The notes under the pieces: model-generated
Database searches by the model: none
What the model saw: only the letters and a program-made list of their open reading frames with translations
What the model was told of the DNA's origin: nothing
Shown here: positions 9,184-16,084 of the stretch, piece by piece
How the letters are laid out: each line of letters starts with the position of its first letter
How positions within the stretch are numbered: position 1 is the first letter of the stretch
Position numbers and translations under genes: made by a program
Source: Tritonibacter litoralis
GTDB lineage: Bacteria > Pseudomonadota > Alphaproteobacteria > Rhodobacterales > Rhodobacteraceae
NCBI RefSeq assembly: GCF_009496005.1
Contig: NZ_WIBF01000003.1
Location: forward strand, 62,001 to 126,000
Length of the DNA stretch: 64,000 nt
Direction of reading: 5' to 3'

Positions 9184-9216
9184 AAAACCGTCAGGCAAAA
9201 GGCGTCAAAACCGTCA
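9184..9216 (-). promoter_or_regulatory. Direct-repeat operator candidate upstream of the FAD-GcvT gene
   Basis: The 10-mer AAAACCGTCA occurs at 9184-9193 and again at 9207-9216, a 23-base period, 38-70 bases upstream of the dehydrogenase start at 9146 and directly after the GlxA-type regulator gene. The first copy is also part of a CCTGA...TCAGG hairpin. Two same-face copies suit a dimeric AraC-family activator. Function is inferred. Confidence 0.4.
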
Positions 9217-9226
9217 AAATTCGGGG

Positions 9227-10189
9227 TTATTCGGCGGCTGCCATACGTTTAGATTTCCGCAACGCGGCCGGGGTAACGCCAAAAAACCCCTTGTATAGAG
9301 ACGAAAACCCATTGGGGAATCCGCAGGCCATCCCTACGTCGCGCACACACATCGAGGTATTCAACAACAGATTATTGGCCCGATGCATGCGGATCTTCCG
9401 GTAAAACTGATTGGGCGAAACACCAAGTCGAGCCTTGAACTTTCGTTCCAGCGAACGGGGTGAGATCCCGATTTGGGCAACCAGATCGGAAATCGGCACC
9501 GGCTCTTCGATGTTTTCCTGCATGATCTGGATCGAGTGGTCCAATTCCGGATCCCCCGTGCGCGCAATTGCGCCGCCGTTTACGGGCTGAAGCGTTCCTG
9601 GATCACGCACCGTGTCATGCAGAAGGATATTAGCCACGGTTGTCTGTGCGGCGGTTGAGATCAGCCTGCCAATCAGGCCCAACACCACATCGACCGTGGC
9701 CTCAAGCCCCGCACAGGTCACCACTTGGCCGGTGTCACTGGCAAATTGGCTCTGGGTTTCAAACACGCCGTGACGTTCGCGTAACAGCGTGGCGTTTTCC
9801 CAATGGGTGGTAAAGGTTCCGCTGTCTTCTTCTTGAATAAAACGGGCAGCGGCCTCGGCCAGCAGATAAGTTTTCGTCCCGGCATAGAAATACCGGCTGA
9901 GCACCCGACGCAGCGACAAGTCCGGCGCGTCTGGATCGGAATTCCCCAACACAAAGAGGAACTGCGCCGTAGGACGTTCTGGCACCTCTTCCGTCTCGAC
10001 CATCACATCGCAGGGGTTGCGCCGCAGCCCACCTCCGACCGATAGGAAAGACCAAGTAAAGGCCTCATGCGCCAGGGTTCGATTACAGATCCTCAGCGTA
10101 TCTGTAATGGCTGAGAGCTCGGACAGGACAAATCCGTCACATAGGATAATGTCAAAATGCCAGCTTTGTTGTGCATTCATAAGCTTCAT
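9227..10189 (-). CDS. GlxA-family (DJ-1-like plus AraC HTH) transcriptional regulator
   Basis: A 320-residue regulator has an N-terminal DJ-1/PfpI-like ligand domain (about 10-190) and a C-terminal AraC double helix-turn-helix (about 220-315; ISPRSLERKFKARLG, CGFPNGFSSLYKGFFG). This architecture includes GbdR, the glycine-betaine and dimethylglycine-responsive activator of Pseudomonas, and the position between two FAD-GcvT dehydrogenase genes fits a similar role. The ATG at 10189 is preferred over an upstream in-frame start that would run into the next gene; GGGAGC precedes it. Its likely targets are the flanking dehydrogenase genes. Confidence 0.85.
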   Translation of the reverse strand: MKLMNAQQSWHFDIILCDGFVLSELSAITDTLRICNRTLAHEAFTWSFLSVGGGLRRNPCDVMVETEEVPERPTAQFLFVLGNSDPDAPDLSLRRVLSRYFYAGTKTYLLAEAAARFIQEEDSGTFTTHWENATLLRERHGVFETQSQFASDTGQVVTCAGLEATVDVVLGLIGRLISTAAQTTVANILLHDTVRDPGTLQPVNGGAIARTGDPELDHSIQIMQENIEEPVPISDLVAQIGISPRSLERKFKARLGVSPNQFYRKIRMHRANNLLLNTSMCVRDVGMACGFPNGFSSLYKGFFGVTPAALRKSKRMAAAE

Positions 10190-10208
10190 GTCCGAGCTCC
10201 CGTTTGGT

Positions 10209-12659
10209 TTATGCGCGCAAGCGCTCGTTTTCCGGATCCCACAGTGGCGCGTCTTCTTGCACCACGGCTTTGCAGATCTCACCGAAGATGTTGATTTCCA
10301 GCTCGGTGCCGGGAACGGCCAACTCAGGACGCACAACACCCAGCGCGATCGACGCGTTTACCCGATAGCCATAGTTGCCCGACGTGGTTTCACCAACAAC
10401 TTCGCCATCCTTGGTGATGGTCGACATATAGGGCGCATCCGAAGTGGGTGCGTCGACGATCAGGGTGACAAAAGCTTTCTTGCTGCCCGCGTCGGATTCG
10501 GCGGCCAGGGCGGCCTTACCCGGGAAGTCCTGTTCCTTGTTCAGGCGCACAAACCGGCCCAGACCCGCTTCGAACATGGTGTAATCGGTTGACAGGTCGC
10601 CTTTCCACGTGCGGTAGCCTTTCTCGATCCGCATGGAGTCTAGCGCGTACATGCCAAATGGGGCTGCACCTGCGTCGCGGATGGCCGTGTAAACCGCAGC
10701 CACGTTTTCCGTTGGCACATGAACTTCCCAGCCCAGCTCGCCCACAAACGACACACGTGCCATCAGCGCAGGCTGACCCGCAACCGTTGCGTTTTGCAGC
10801 GACAACCAGCCGGCCGACAGATCCGCATCCGAGATGCCAGCGAACAGCTCACGTGACTTTGGACCGGTCACCAGCAAGGTGGTGAAGTCTTTGGACACAT
10901 CGGTCAGTTCCAGACCTGCAGGCAGGTTGCGCCACAGCAGTTCATAATCGTGCCATTGGGCCACAGCCGCTGTCATCAGGGTAAAGTCGTCGTCACCGTG
11001 ACGGATACAGGACATCTCGGTTACGACACGACCGCGGCTGTCGGTAAAGTAGACCAGGTTCATGCGGCCAACTTTTGGCAGGGCGCCGGCAACTTGTGTG
11101 CGCAGCCATTCCGCAGCCCCTTCACCGCGAAGGGTGAAGCGCGAGAAACCACACATGTCGATGACACCAACGCCGTCGCGCACCGCTTCGACTTCACGCT
11201 TCACAGCGGCCGTCCAAGAGCCTTCGCGCGCCCATGTTTCGGTGCCCTCTTCCGAGGTGTCTTCGCCTTCGGCGGCAAACCAGCACGCACGCTCCCAACC
11301 GTTGAAAGCACCCATTTGTGCGCCATCTGCAATCATACGCTCGTGGTTGGGCGACAGTTTCTTGTTCCGGCCTGCGGGCCACTGATGGTGCGGGAAGTGC
11401 ATGGCATATTCGTGGCCATAGGTCTCCAGCGCCTTAGCGTGACAGAAGTCAAAGTCCGCGTGGTCGGTATAGCGGCGGCTGTCCACGGCCCACATATCCC
11501 ACTCGGTTTCGCCGTCGATGATCCATTCAGCCATACATTTACCGGCACCGCCGGCCTGCACGATACCAAAGGTAAAGCTGTGCGCTTCAAAGGCATTTTT
11601 CACACCCGGCATTGGGCCCATCAGCGGCAGACCATCCGGCGCATAGGGGATCGGGCCGTTGATGTTGCGGCCAACACCAGCGGTGCCCAGCTGCGGAACC
11701 CGCGCCATTGCGTCTTCGATGTACCATTCCAGGCGGTCCAGATCGTCGGGGTACAGCTGGAACGAGAAGTCATCAGGCATCGGATCGTCTTCGGTGACCC
11801 AATGCGCTTTACAATTGCGCTCATAGGGGCCGAGGTTCAGGCCGTGAGTGTCCTGACGCAAATAGTATGAGCTGTCCACGTCGCGCACCATCGGCAGGTG
11901 CTTGCCATCGTTGGCTTCGGAGAATTTCGCAACATCTTCGATGCGCTCGGTCAGGAAATACTGGTGCGACATGACAACCATGGGCACGTCACGACCGCCA
12001 TAGGGCTTGAACCACTCACCAATGCGGGCGGCATAATAACCACCGCAGTTCACAACATATTCGGCGTGGATGTCACCTTTGTCGGTGTGCACGATCCAAG
12101 TGTTGTCTTCTTTTTGGGTCACGCCGGTGGCGGGGCAGAAACGCTGGATGTTAGCGCCGAGATCACGTGCGCCTTTGGCCATCGCCTGTGTCAGCTGAGA
12201 GGGGTCGATATCCCCATCGAGCGGATCCCACAGAACCGAGTCGAGATCATGGGTTTCCAGGAATGGATAATACTGCTTGGCCGCTTCAGGCTCCAACATG
12301 TCCATTTGCAGACCCTGGTAACGCGCCATGGATGCCACGCGTTCAAATTCTTTGGTCCGCTCTTTGGTGTGACCCAGACGCAGCGCACCGGTCACGTGAT
12401 AATTGATGGGGTAATCAACATCTTCGGCCAGGGTACGGTACATTTCCAGCGAGTAGCGCTGCATGTTCATCACCGCCCAGGACGCCGAGAAGTTCGGACA
12501 GTTGCCCGCCGCGTGCCAGGTCGATCCTGCCGTCAGCTCGTTCTTTTCAAGAAGCACACAGTCGCTCCAGCCCGCCTTGGCCAGGTGGAAAAGTGTGGAC
12601 ACACCGATTGCGCCGCCGCCGATGATGACAACCCGGGCGGTTGTTGGAAAACTAGACAT
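10209..12659 (-). CDS. FAD-dependent oxidoreductase-GcvT fusion (dimethylglycine dehydrogenase-like), second copy
   Basis: This 816-residue paralogue of the enzyme at 6693-9146 has the same order: FAD domain with GGGAIG at 14-19, His49 in TAGSTWHAAG as probable covalent FAD site, a middle domain, and a C-terminal GcvT half with the folate-binding type of segment (MRIEKGYRTWKGDL). The residues after the FAD histidine (NCPNFSASWAVMNMQRYS) differ from the first copy (LIAQLRATANMTKLARYS), so the two enzymes probably act on different N-methyl substrates. The GFA gene ends 24 bases upstream and the regulator starts 20 bases downstream, indicating one transcript. Confidence 0.87.
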   Translation of the reverse strand: MSSFPTTARVVIIGGGAIGVSTLFHLAKAGWSDCVLLEKNELTAGSTWHAAGNCPNFSASWAVMNMQRYSLEMYRTLAEDVDYPINYHVTGALRLGHTKERTKEFERVASMARYQGLQMDMLEPEAAKQYYPFLETHDLDSVLWDPLDGDIDPSQLTQAMAKGARDLGANIQRFCPATGVTQKEDNTWIVHTDKGDIHAEYVVNCGGYYAARIGEWFKPYGGRDVPMVVMSHQYFLTERIEDVAKFSEANDGKHLPMVRDVDSSYYLRQDTHGLNLGPYERNCKAHWVTEDDPMPDDFSFQLYPDDLDRLEWYIEDAMARVPQLGTAGVGRNINGPIPYAPDGLPLMGPMPGVKNAFEAHSFTFGIVQAGGAGKCMAEWIIDGETEWDMWAVDSRRYTDHADFDFCHAKALETYGHEYAMHFPHHQWPAGRNKKLSPNHERMIADGAQMGAFNGWERACWFAAEGEDTSEEGTETWAREGSWTAAVKREVEAVRDGVGVIDMCGFSRFTLRGEGAAEWLRTQVAGALPKVGRMNLVYFTDSRGRVVTEMSCIRHGDDDFTLMTAAVAQWHDYELLWRNLPAGLELTDVSKDFTTLLVTGPKSRELFAGISDADLSAGWLSLQNATVAGQPALMARVSFVGELGWEVHVPTENVAAVYTAIRDAGAAPFGMYALDSMRIEKGYRTWKGDLSTDYTMFEAGLGRFVRLNKEQDFPGKAALAAESDAGSKKAFVTLIVDAPTSDAPYMSTITKDGEVVGETTSGNYGYRVNASIALGVVRPELAVPGTELEINIFGEICKAVVQEDAPLWDPENERLRA

Positions 12660-12683
12660 GTTCAGATCCCTTGAGGGTTTTGG

Positions 12684-13058
12684 TTATTTAGGGTGTTGCG
12701 GTAATCCGTCGGCGATTTCGTAGTAGTCGCTCTTTTCGTTGACAAAGATGTGCTTCTCGAGCTGGAGGCCGGTGGGTTTGGTCACCGAGCCCAGCGAAAA
12801 GCTGATCTGATCCTCGCCTGCGCCGTGCCAAAACAGAAACGAACCGCAGATCGGGCAAAAACCGCGTTTTGCGTGTACTGAGGCCTGAAACCACGTCACC
12901 GTACCGTTGATTGTCAACGCATCTTCATGCACCTGGGCTGATGCCCAGACGCCCCCGGATTGTTTGCTGCATTGCGCGCAATGGCACATGCTGGCAGAGG
13001 TGGGGGAGGCTTCGGTTTCATAAGTGACCTGGCCACAAAGGCAGCTGCCGGTGATCAT
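12684..13058 (-). CDS. GFA-family protein (glutathione-dependent formaldehyde-activating-like, zinc-binding)
   Basis: This 124-residue cytoplasmic protein shows the GFA zinc-site pattern: SCLCGQVTYE at the N-terminus, CHCAQCSKQSGG near residue 30 and GFCPICGSFL near residue 80. The founding member Gfa binds glutathione and formaldehyde, although a true catalytic role is disputed for the family. In this cluster, formaldehyde could arise if the dehydrogenases run without tetrahydrofolate, so a role in handling it is a reasonable inference. The gene lies between the XRE-cupin regulator (31-base gap) and the second FAD-GcvT gene. Confidence 0.85.
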   Translation of the reverse strand: MITGSCLCGQVTYETEASPTSASMCHCAQCSKQSGGVWASAQVHEDALTINGTVTWFQASVHAKRGFCPICGSFLFWHGAGEDQISFSLGSVTKPTGLQLEKHIFVNEKSDYYEIADGLPQHPK

Positions 13059-13089
13059 CTTCGTCCTCGTTTCTTAGTTGCTTGGCGCA

Positions 13090-13671
13090 TCAGTAGACTG
13101 GGGGCGCGATTACCCAAATGGCAACCGCTGGTTCTTCATAAGGGTTCTCCCATTGATAGGTATCGTGGCGAATGCGAAAACTGTCGCCCGGGCCGACATC
13201 GAATTCCTGCGCGCCAATGCGCAGTTTCAAACGCCCGGAAATCATATAGCCCACCTCTTGTGTTGGGCGTTTGGCTGGGATCTGCATGCGGGACCGGGGG
13301 GCAAAGGTGGAATGCACCATTTCAAAATCATCGGTCAGATCTGGCGACAGCAGCTCTTCGACAAGCCCTTCCTCTCCGGACCCCATAGGCCGCCGCGCCT
13401 CGGCGCGTACGATGAACCCCTGTTCATGGGATGGGGCCGCGGAATGGGCAAACAACATCGACACAGGAACGTTCAGGCACTTTGCGATCTGGCGTAGATC
13501 CGAAATGCTGGGCTCTGATTTGTCCCGCTCCACCTGGCTGAGCCAGCCCACCGAACGGCCCAGCGCTTCGGCCAAATCGGTGAGTGTCAAACCACGCGCT
13601 TTGCGCAACGCCCGAAGGTCGGCACCCAAAGTCTCGCTGGTGGGGGTTAAATCGTTCACTGGACTTCCCAT
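13090..13671 (-). CDS. XRE-family helix-turn-helix regulator with C-terminal cupin domain
   Basis: A 193-residue regulator has an XRE/Cro HTH at about 13-72 (LRALRKARGLTLTDLAEALG, VGWLSQVERD) and a cupin sensor domain at about 115-190 (GYMISGRLKLRIG, GDSFRIRHDTYQWENP). Relatives include PuuR- and betaine-associated repressors that bind small metabolites in the cupin. It is the first gene of the demethylation cluster. Two imperfect palindromes with 39-base period lie directly before it, one overlapping the start codon, which suggests self-repression. The ATG at 13671 has only a weak ribosome site; an in-frame GTG four codons on, preceded by GGGAAG, is an alternative start. Confidence 0.88.
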   Translation of the reverse strand: MGSPVNDLTPTSETLGADLRALRKARGLTLTDLAEALGRSVGWLSQVERDKSEPSISDLRQIAKCLNVPVSMLFAHSAAPSHEQGFIVRAEARRPMGSGEEGLVEELLSPDLTDDFEMVHSTFAPRSRMQIPAKRPTQEVGYMISGRLKLRIGAQEFDVGPGDSFRIRHDTYQWENPYEEPAVAIWVIAPPVY

Positions 13672-13734
13672 GAAATTTTTCTCTCTTTTTTCACAGAGCC
13701 TGAGAGTCGTGAAATTTTCAAGGATTTTTTCACG
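13669..13734 (-). promoter_or_regulatory. Tandem palindromic operator candidate, 39-bp period
   Basis: Two copies of a 27-bp element lie here: CATGAAA-N13-TTTCACA at 13669-13695 and CGTGAAA-N13-TTTCACG at 13708-13734. The blocks TGAAATTTT and TTTTTTCAC both recur at exactly 39 bases (13671/13710 and 13686/13725). The element sits between the thiolase terminator and the XRE-cupin start codon, so it can only serve the cluster promoter. It is the best candidate operator for the XRE-cupin protein; binding is inferred. Confidence 0.6.
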
Positions 13735-13751
13735 TGCCAGATTAAAGAAAA

Positions 13752-13776
13752 GGGCGCGCTCCTTTAGAACGCGCCC
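13752..13776 (-). terminator. Intrinsic terminator of the thiolase gene
   Basis: Read on the minus strand, a 7-bp GGGCGCG/CGCGCCC stem with an 11-base loop is followed by TTTTCTTT. It lies 33 bases after the thiolase stop and isolates that gene from the demethylation cluster. Confidence 0.8.
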
Positions 13777-13808
13777 AAAATGCACAACTTTTCAGCACCT
13801 ATAGGACG

Positions 13809-14981
13809 TCAGACACGTTCAATCGCAATGGCCGTGCCTTCACCACCACCAATGCAAATAGCAGCGATTCCCCGTTTCAGACCGCGTTTTTCCAGCGCAT
13901 TCAGCAGCGTGACGATGATCCGCGTGCCCGAAGCGCCAATGGGATGCCCCAACGCACAAGCGCCACCGTTCACATTTACACGATCACGCGGGATGCCCAT
14001 TTCATGCATGAACGCCATAGGCACCACTGCAAAGGCCTCATTTACCTCCCACAGATCCACGTCCTCTTTCGTCCAACCAATGCGTTCCATCAGCTTTTGT
14101 GCGGCGGGAACCGGCGCGGTTGTGAACCAACCCGGCGCATGGGCGTGGCTTGCATGGCCGACAATGCGCGCCCGCACGTTCAGTCCCTGCGCCGCAGCCG
14201 CTGATTCGGAGGCCAAAACCAAAGCCGCTGCCCCATCCGAGATGGACGATGCATTTGCCGCCGTCACTGTCCCATCCTTGCGAAAGGCCGGGCGCAGTGT
14301 TGGAATCTTTTCAGGCCGGGCGCTTTGCGGTTGTTCATCGGTTTCAAAGACGGTTTCGCCCTTGCGGGACGCGACGGTGACGGATGTGATCTCACTGTCA
14401 AACGCGCCGTCTTCTTGGGCGCGCAAGGCATTGGACAGCGATTGCAGCGCATATTCGTCCTGCGCTTCGCGGGTAAACTGATATTTTTCAGCGCAATCCT
14501 CGGCAAAATGGCCCATGAGCTTACCCTTGTCATAGGCATCTTCCAGTCCATCCAGGAACATGTGGTCCTGGGTCTGCCCATGGCCAATGCGCGCACCACC
14601 CCGCATATTGGGCAAAAGATAAGGCGCGTTTGTCATGCTTTCCATACCACCGGCCAAAATGGTTGCAGTGTGCCCCAACGCGATCTGGTCACAGGCCATC
14701 ATCGTGGCCTTCATACCCGAACCACACATTTTGTTCAGCGTTGTGGCTGGGACCTCCTCTCCCAACCCGCCTTGAAACGCAGCCTGCCGCGCAGGCGCCT
14801 GCCCTAAACCTGCAGATAAAACGCAGCCCATCAAAACTTCGTCAACACTTGTCGCTTTAGCATTGTACAAAGCAGCGGTAATCGCTGCGCCACCAAGATC
14901 GGGAGCAGAAACATCTGAAAACATGCCCTGAAACCCGCCCATTGGGGTGCGACTTGCACCTGCAATAACTACATTTTCCAT
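13809..14981 (-). CDS. Acetyl-CoA C-acetyltransferase (thiolase II family)
   Basis: A 390-residue thiolase condenses two acetyl-CoA units or cleaves acetoacetyl-CoA. The acylated cysteine is Cys86 in NKMCGSGMKA. The C-terminal signature is complete, with GGACALGHPIGASG carrying the catalytic histidine and CIGGGEGTAIAIE the second cysteine. NEAFAVVPMAF is also in place. The length is normal for biosynthetic thiolases (about 390). It is transcribed alone on the minus strand, with a terminator at 13752-13776. Whether it serves polyhydroxybutyrate synthesis or ketone/leucine breakdown cannot be told, as no phaB or CoA-transferase gene is adjacent. Confidence 0.93.
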   Translation of the reverse strand: MENVVIAGASRTPMGGFQGMFSDVSAPDLGGAAITAALYNAKATSVDEVLMGCVLSAGLGQAPARQAAFQGGLGEEVPATTLNKMCGSGMKATMMACDQIALGHTATILAGGMESMTNAPYLLPNMRGGARIGHGQTQDHMFLDGLEDAYDKGKLMGHFAEDCAEKYQFTREAQDEYALQSLSNALRAQEDGAFDSEITSVTVASRKGETVFETDEQPQSARPEKIPTLRPAFRKDGTVTAANASSISDGAAALVLASESAAAAQGLNVRARIVGHASHAHAPGWFTTAPVPAAQKLMERIGWTKEDVDLWEVNEAFAVVPMAFMHEMGIPRDRVNVNGGACALGHPIGASGTRIIVTLLNALEKRGLKRGIAAICIGGGEGTAIAIERV

Positions 14982-15075
14982 TCAATCTCCTCCAATTTTA
15001 GGTGAAACTCTTACCCGATAGAAAGAAATGTCGGATAGGTTACACTGCGGAAACTACACTTACCCGGGGAACACA

Positions 15076-15420
15076 ATGACACTCACCAGCACAATGATTG
15101 ACGGCGCCCAGGTGGTAACTGTCAACGCTGAGCGTATTGATGCAGCAATGGCAATCCAATTTAAAGAGGACATGCGCAGCCAGACGGACAATGGACCTGA
15201 GCGTGTGATCCTTGACCTGTCTGAAGTCAAATTTATCGACTCCAGCGGTTTGGGCGCCATCGTCGCTGCGATGAAACAACTGGGCGGCGGCCGCAAGCTT
15301 GACCTGGCGGGTTTGACACCTGTGGTCGACAAAGTTTTCCGCCTGACCCGTATGGACACTGTGTTTAGCCTGTATCCCACGCTTGATGAAGCAACGGGTG
15401 GCATGACTGCCAACACCTGA
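15076..15420 (+). CDS. STAS-domain anti-sigma factor antagonist (RsbV/SpoIIAA-like)
   Basis: A 114-residue single STAS domain protein. The segment FIDSSGLGAIVAAM carries Ser56, which corresponds to the serine phosphorylated in SpoIIAA and RsbV. In that family the unphosphorylated antagonist sequesters a kinase-type anti-sigma factor. The ATG at 15076 has GGGGA just upstream and is preferred over an upstream in-frame start. The next gene, 35 bases on, encodes the matching serine kinase, so the two form a partner-switch pair. No sigma factor or PP2C phosphatase gene is nearby. Confidence 0.88.
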   Translation: MTLTSTMIDGAQVVTVNAERIDAAMAIQFKEDMRSQTDNGPERVILDLSEVKFIDSSGLGAIVAAMKQLGGGRKLDLAGLTPVVDKVFRLTRMDTVFSLYPTLDEATGGMTANT

Positions 15421-15455
15421 ACCGGCATTTAGTTTTGTCTCAAAGAGTACAATCA

Positions 15456-15893
15456 ATGGAAGAAACTTTTGCCTTCTCCTTTACGGCCACCGAGTTGGAG
15501 GCCCGGACAGGGATCAGTTCAGTGGTTGACCAGTTGCGTGATTGTGGACTTCCCGAAGCGCGCATCGGCGAAGTGCAGATCGCGCTGGCAGAAGCTGTTA
15601 ACAACGTGGTTGAACATGCCTATGCGGACAACACACCGGGTGATGTGAATATCAGGTGCCAGCTCGAAGATGAAAAGCTTTCCATCTATATTCGAGACGC
15701 AGGTGCGCCGCTGCCAAAAGGTCAACTTCCCGCCGGGAGAGCCCAGGCTTTGGATGGTCCGACCGAGGAACTGCCCGAAGGGGGATTCGGCTGGTTCCTT
15801 ATTCGCGAGTTGACCAGCGACATCAAATACGAACGGAGCGACGGGCAGAATAACCTATTGCTGAGTTTCGAGATTCAGGTCCGCCCCGCATAG
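15456..15893 (+). CDS. RsbW/SpoIIAB-like serine kinase (anti-sigma type ATPase)
   Basis: A 145-residue GHKL-fold ATPase with an N-box (EAVNNVVEHAY), G1 box (IRDAGAPLP) and G2 box (GGFGWFLIREL), typical of RsbW-like kinases that phosphorylate a STAS antagonist and bind a sigma factor or other partner. The upstream STAS gene is its likely substrate. The ATG at 15456 is preferred over an in-frame TTG at 15435. Unlike the Bacillus operon, neither SigB nor a phosphatase gene is present, so the output partner is unknown; BtrW/HsbR-type modules that control secretion or motility are alternatives to sigma control. Confidence 0.85.
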   Translation: MEETFAFSFTATELEARTGISSVVDQLRDCGLPEARIGEVQIALAEAVNNVVEHAYADNTPGDVNIRCQLEDEKLSIYIRDAGAPLPKGQLPAGRAQALDGPTEELPEGGFGWFLIRELTSDIKYERSDGQNNLLLSFEIQVRPA

Positions 15894-16084
15894 TTTAAAA
15901 CGCCAAACCCACAGCCTTTTCCAAATACCGGGTGCCGAACCACAATAAATCCGCCACGACGCCTGCGGGTCGTACAGTCACACCTACAGATACGTGACCG
16001 TTTCAGAGCGCAAAACAACTTGCATATCCAATCCTCGAAATCCACGCTGAGCCCAGGTTTTGAACCTCAACGAGGAGAGGGATA

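Noticed and set aside
10950-11870. 306-residue plus-strand frame opposite the second FAD-GcvT gene
   Set aside because: Antisense shadow of a strongly supported gene; composition rich in His, Thr and Val without any recognisable motif.
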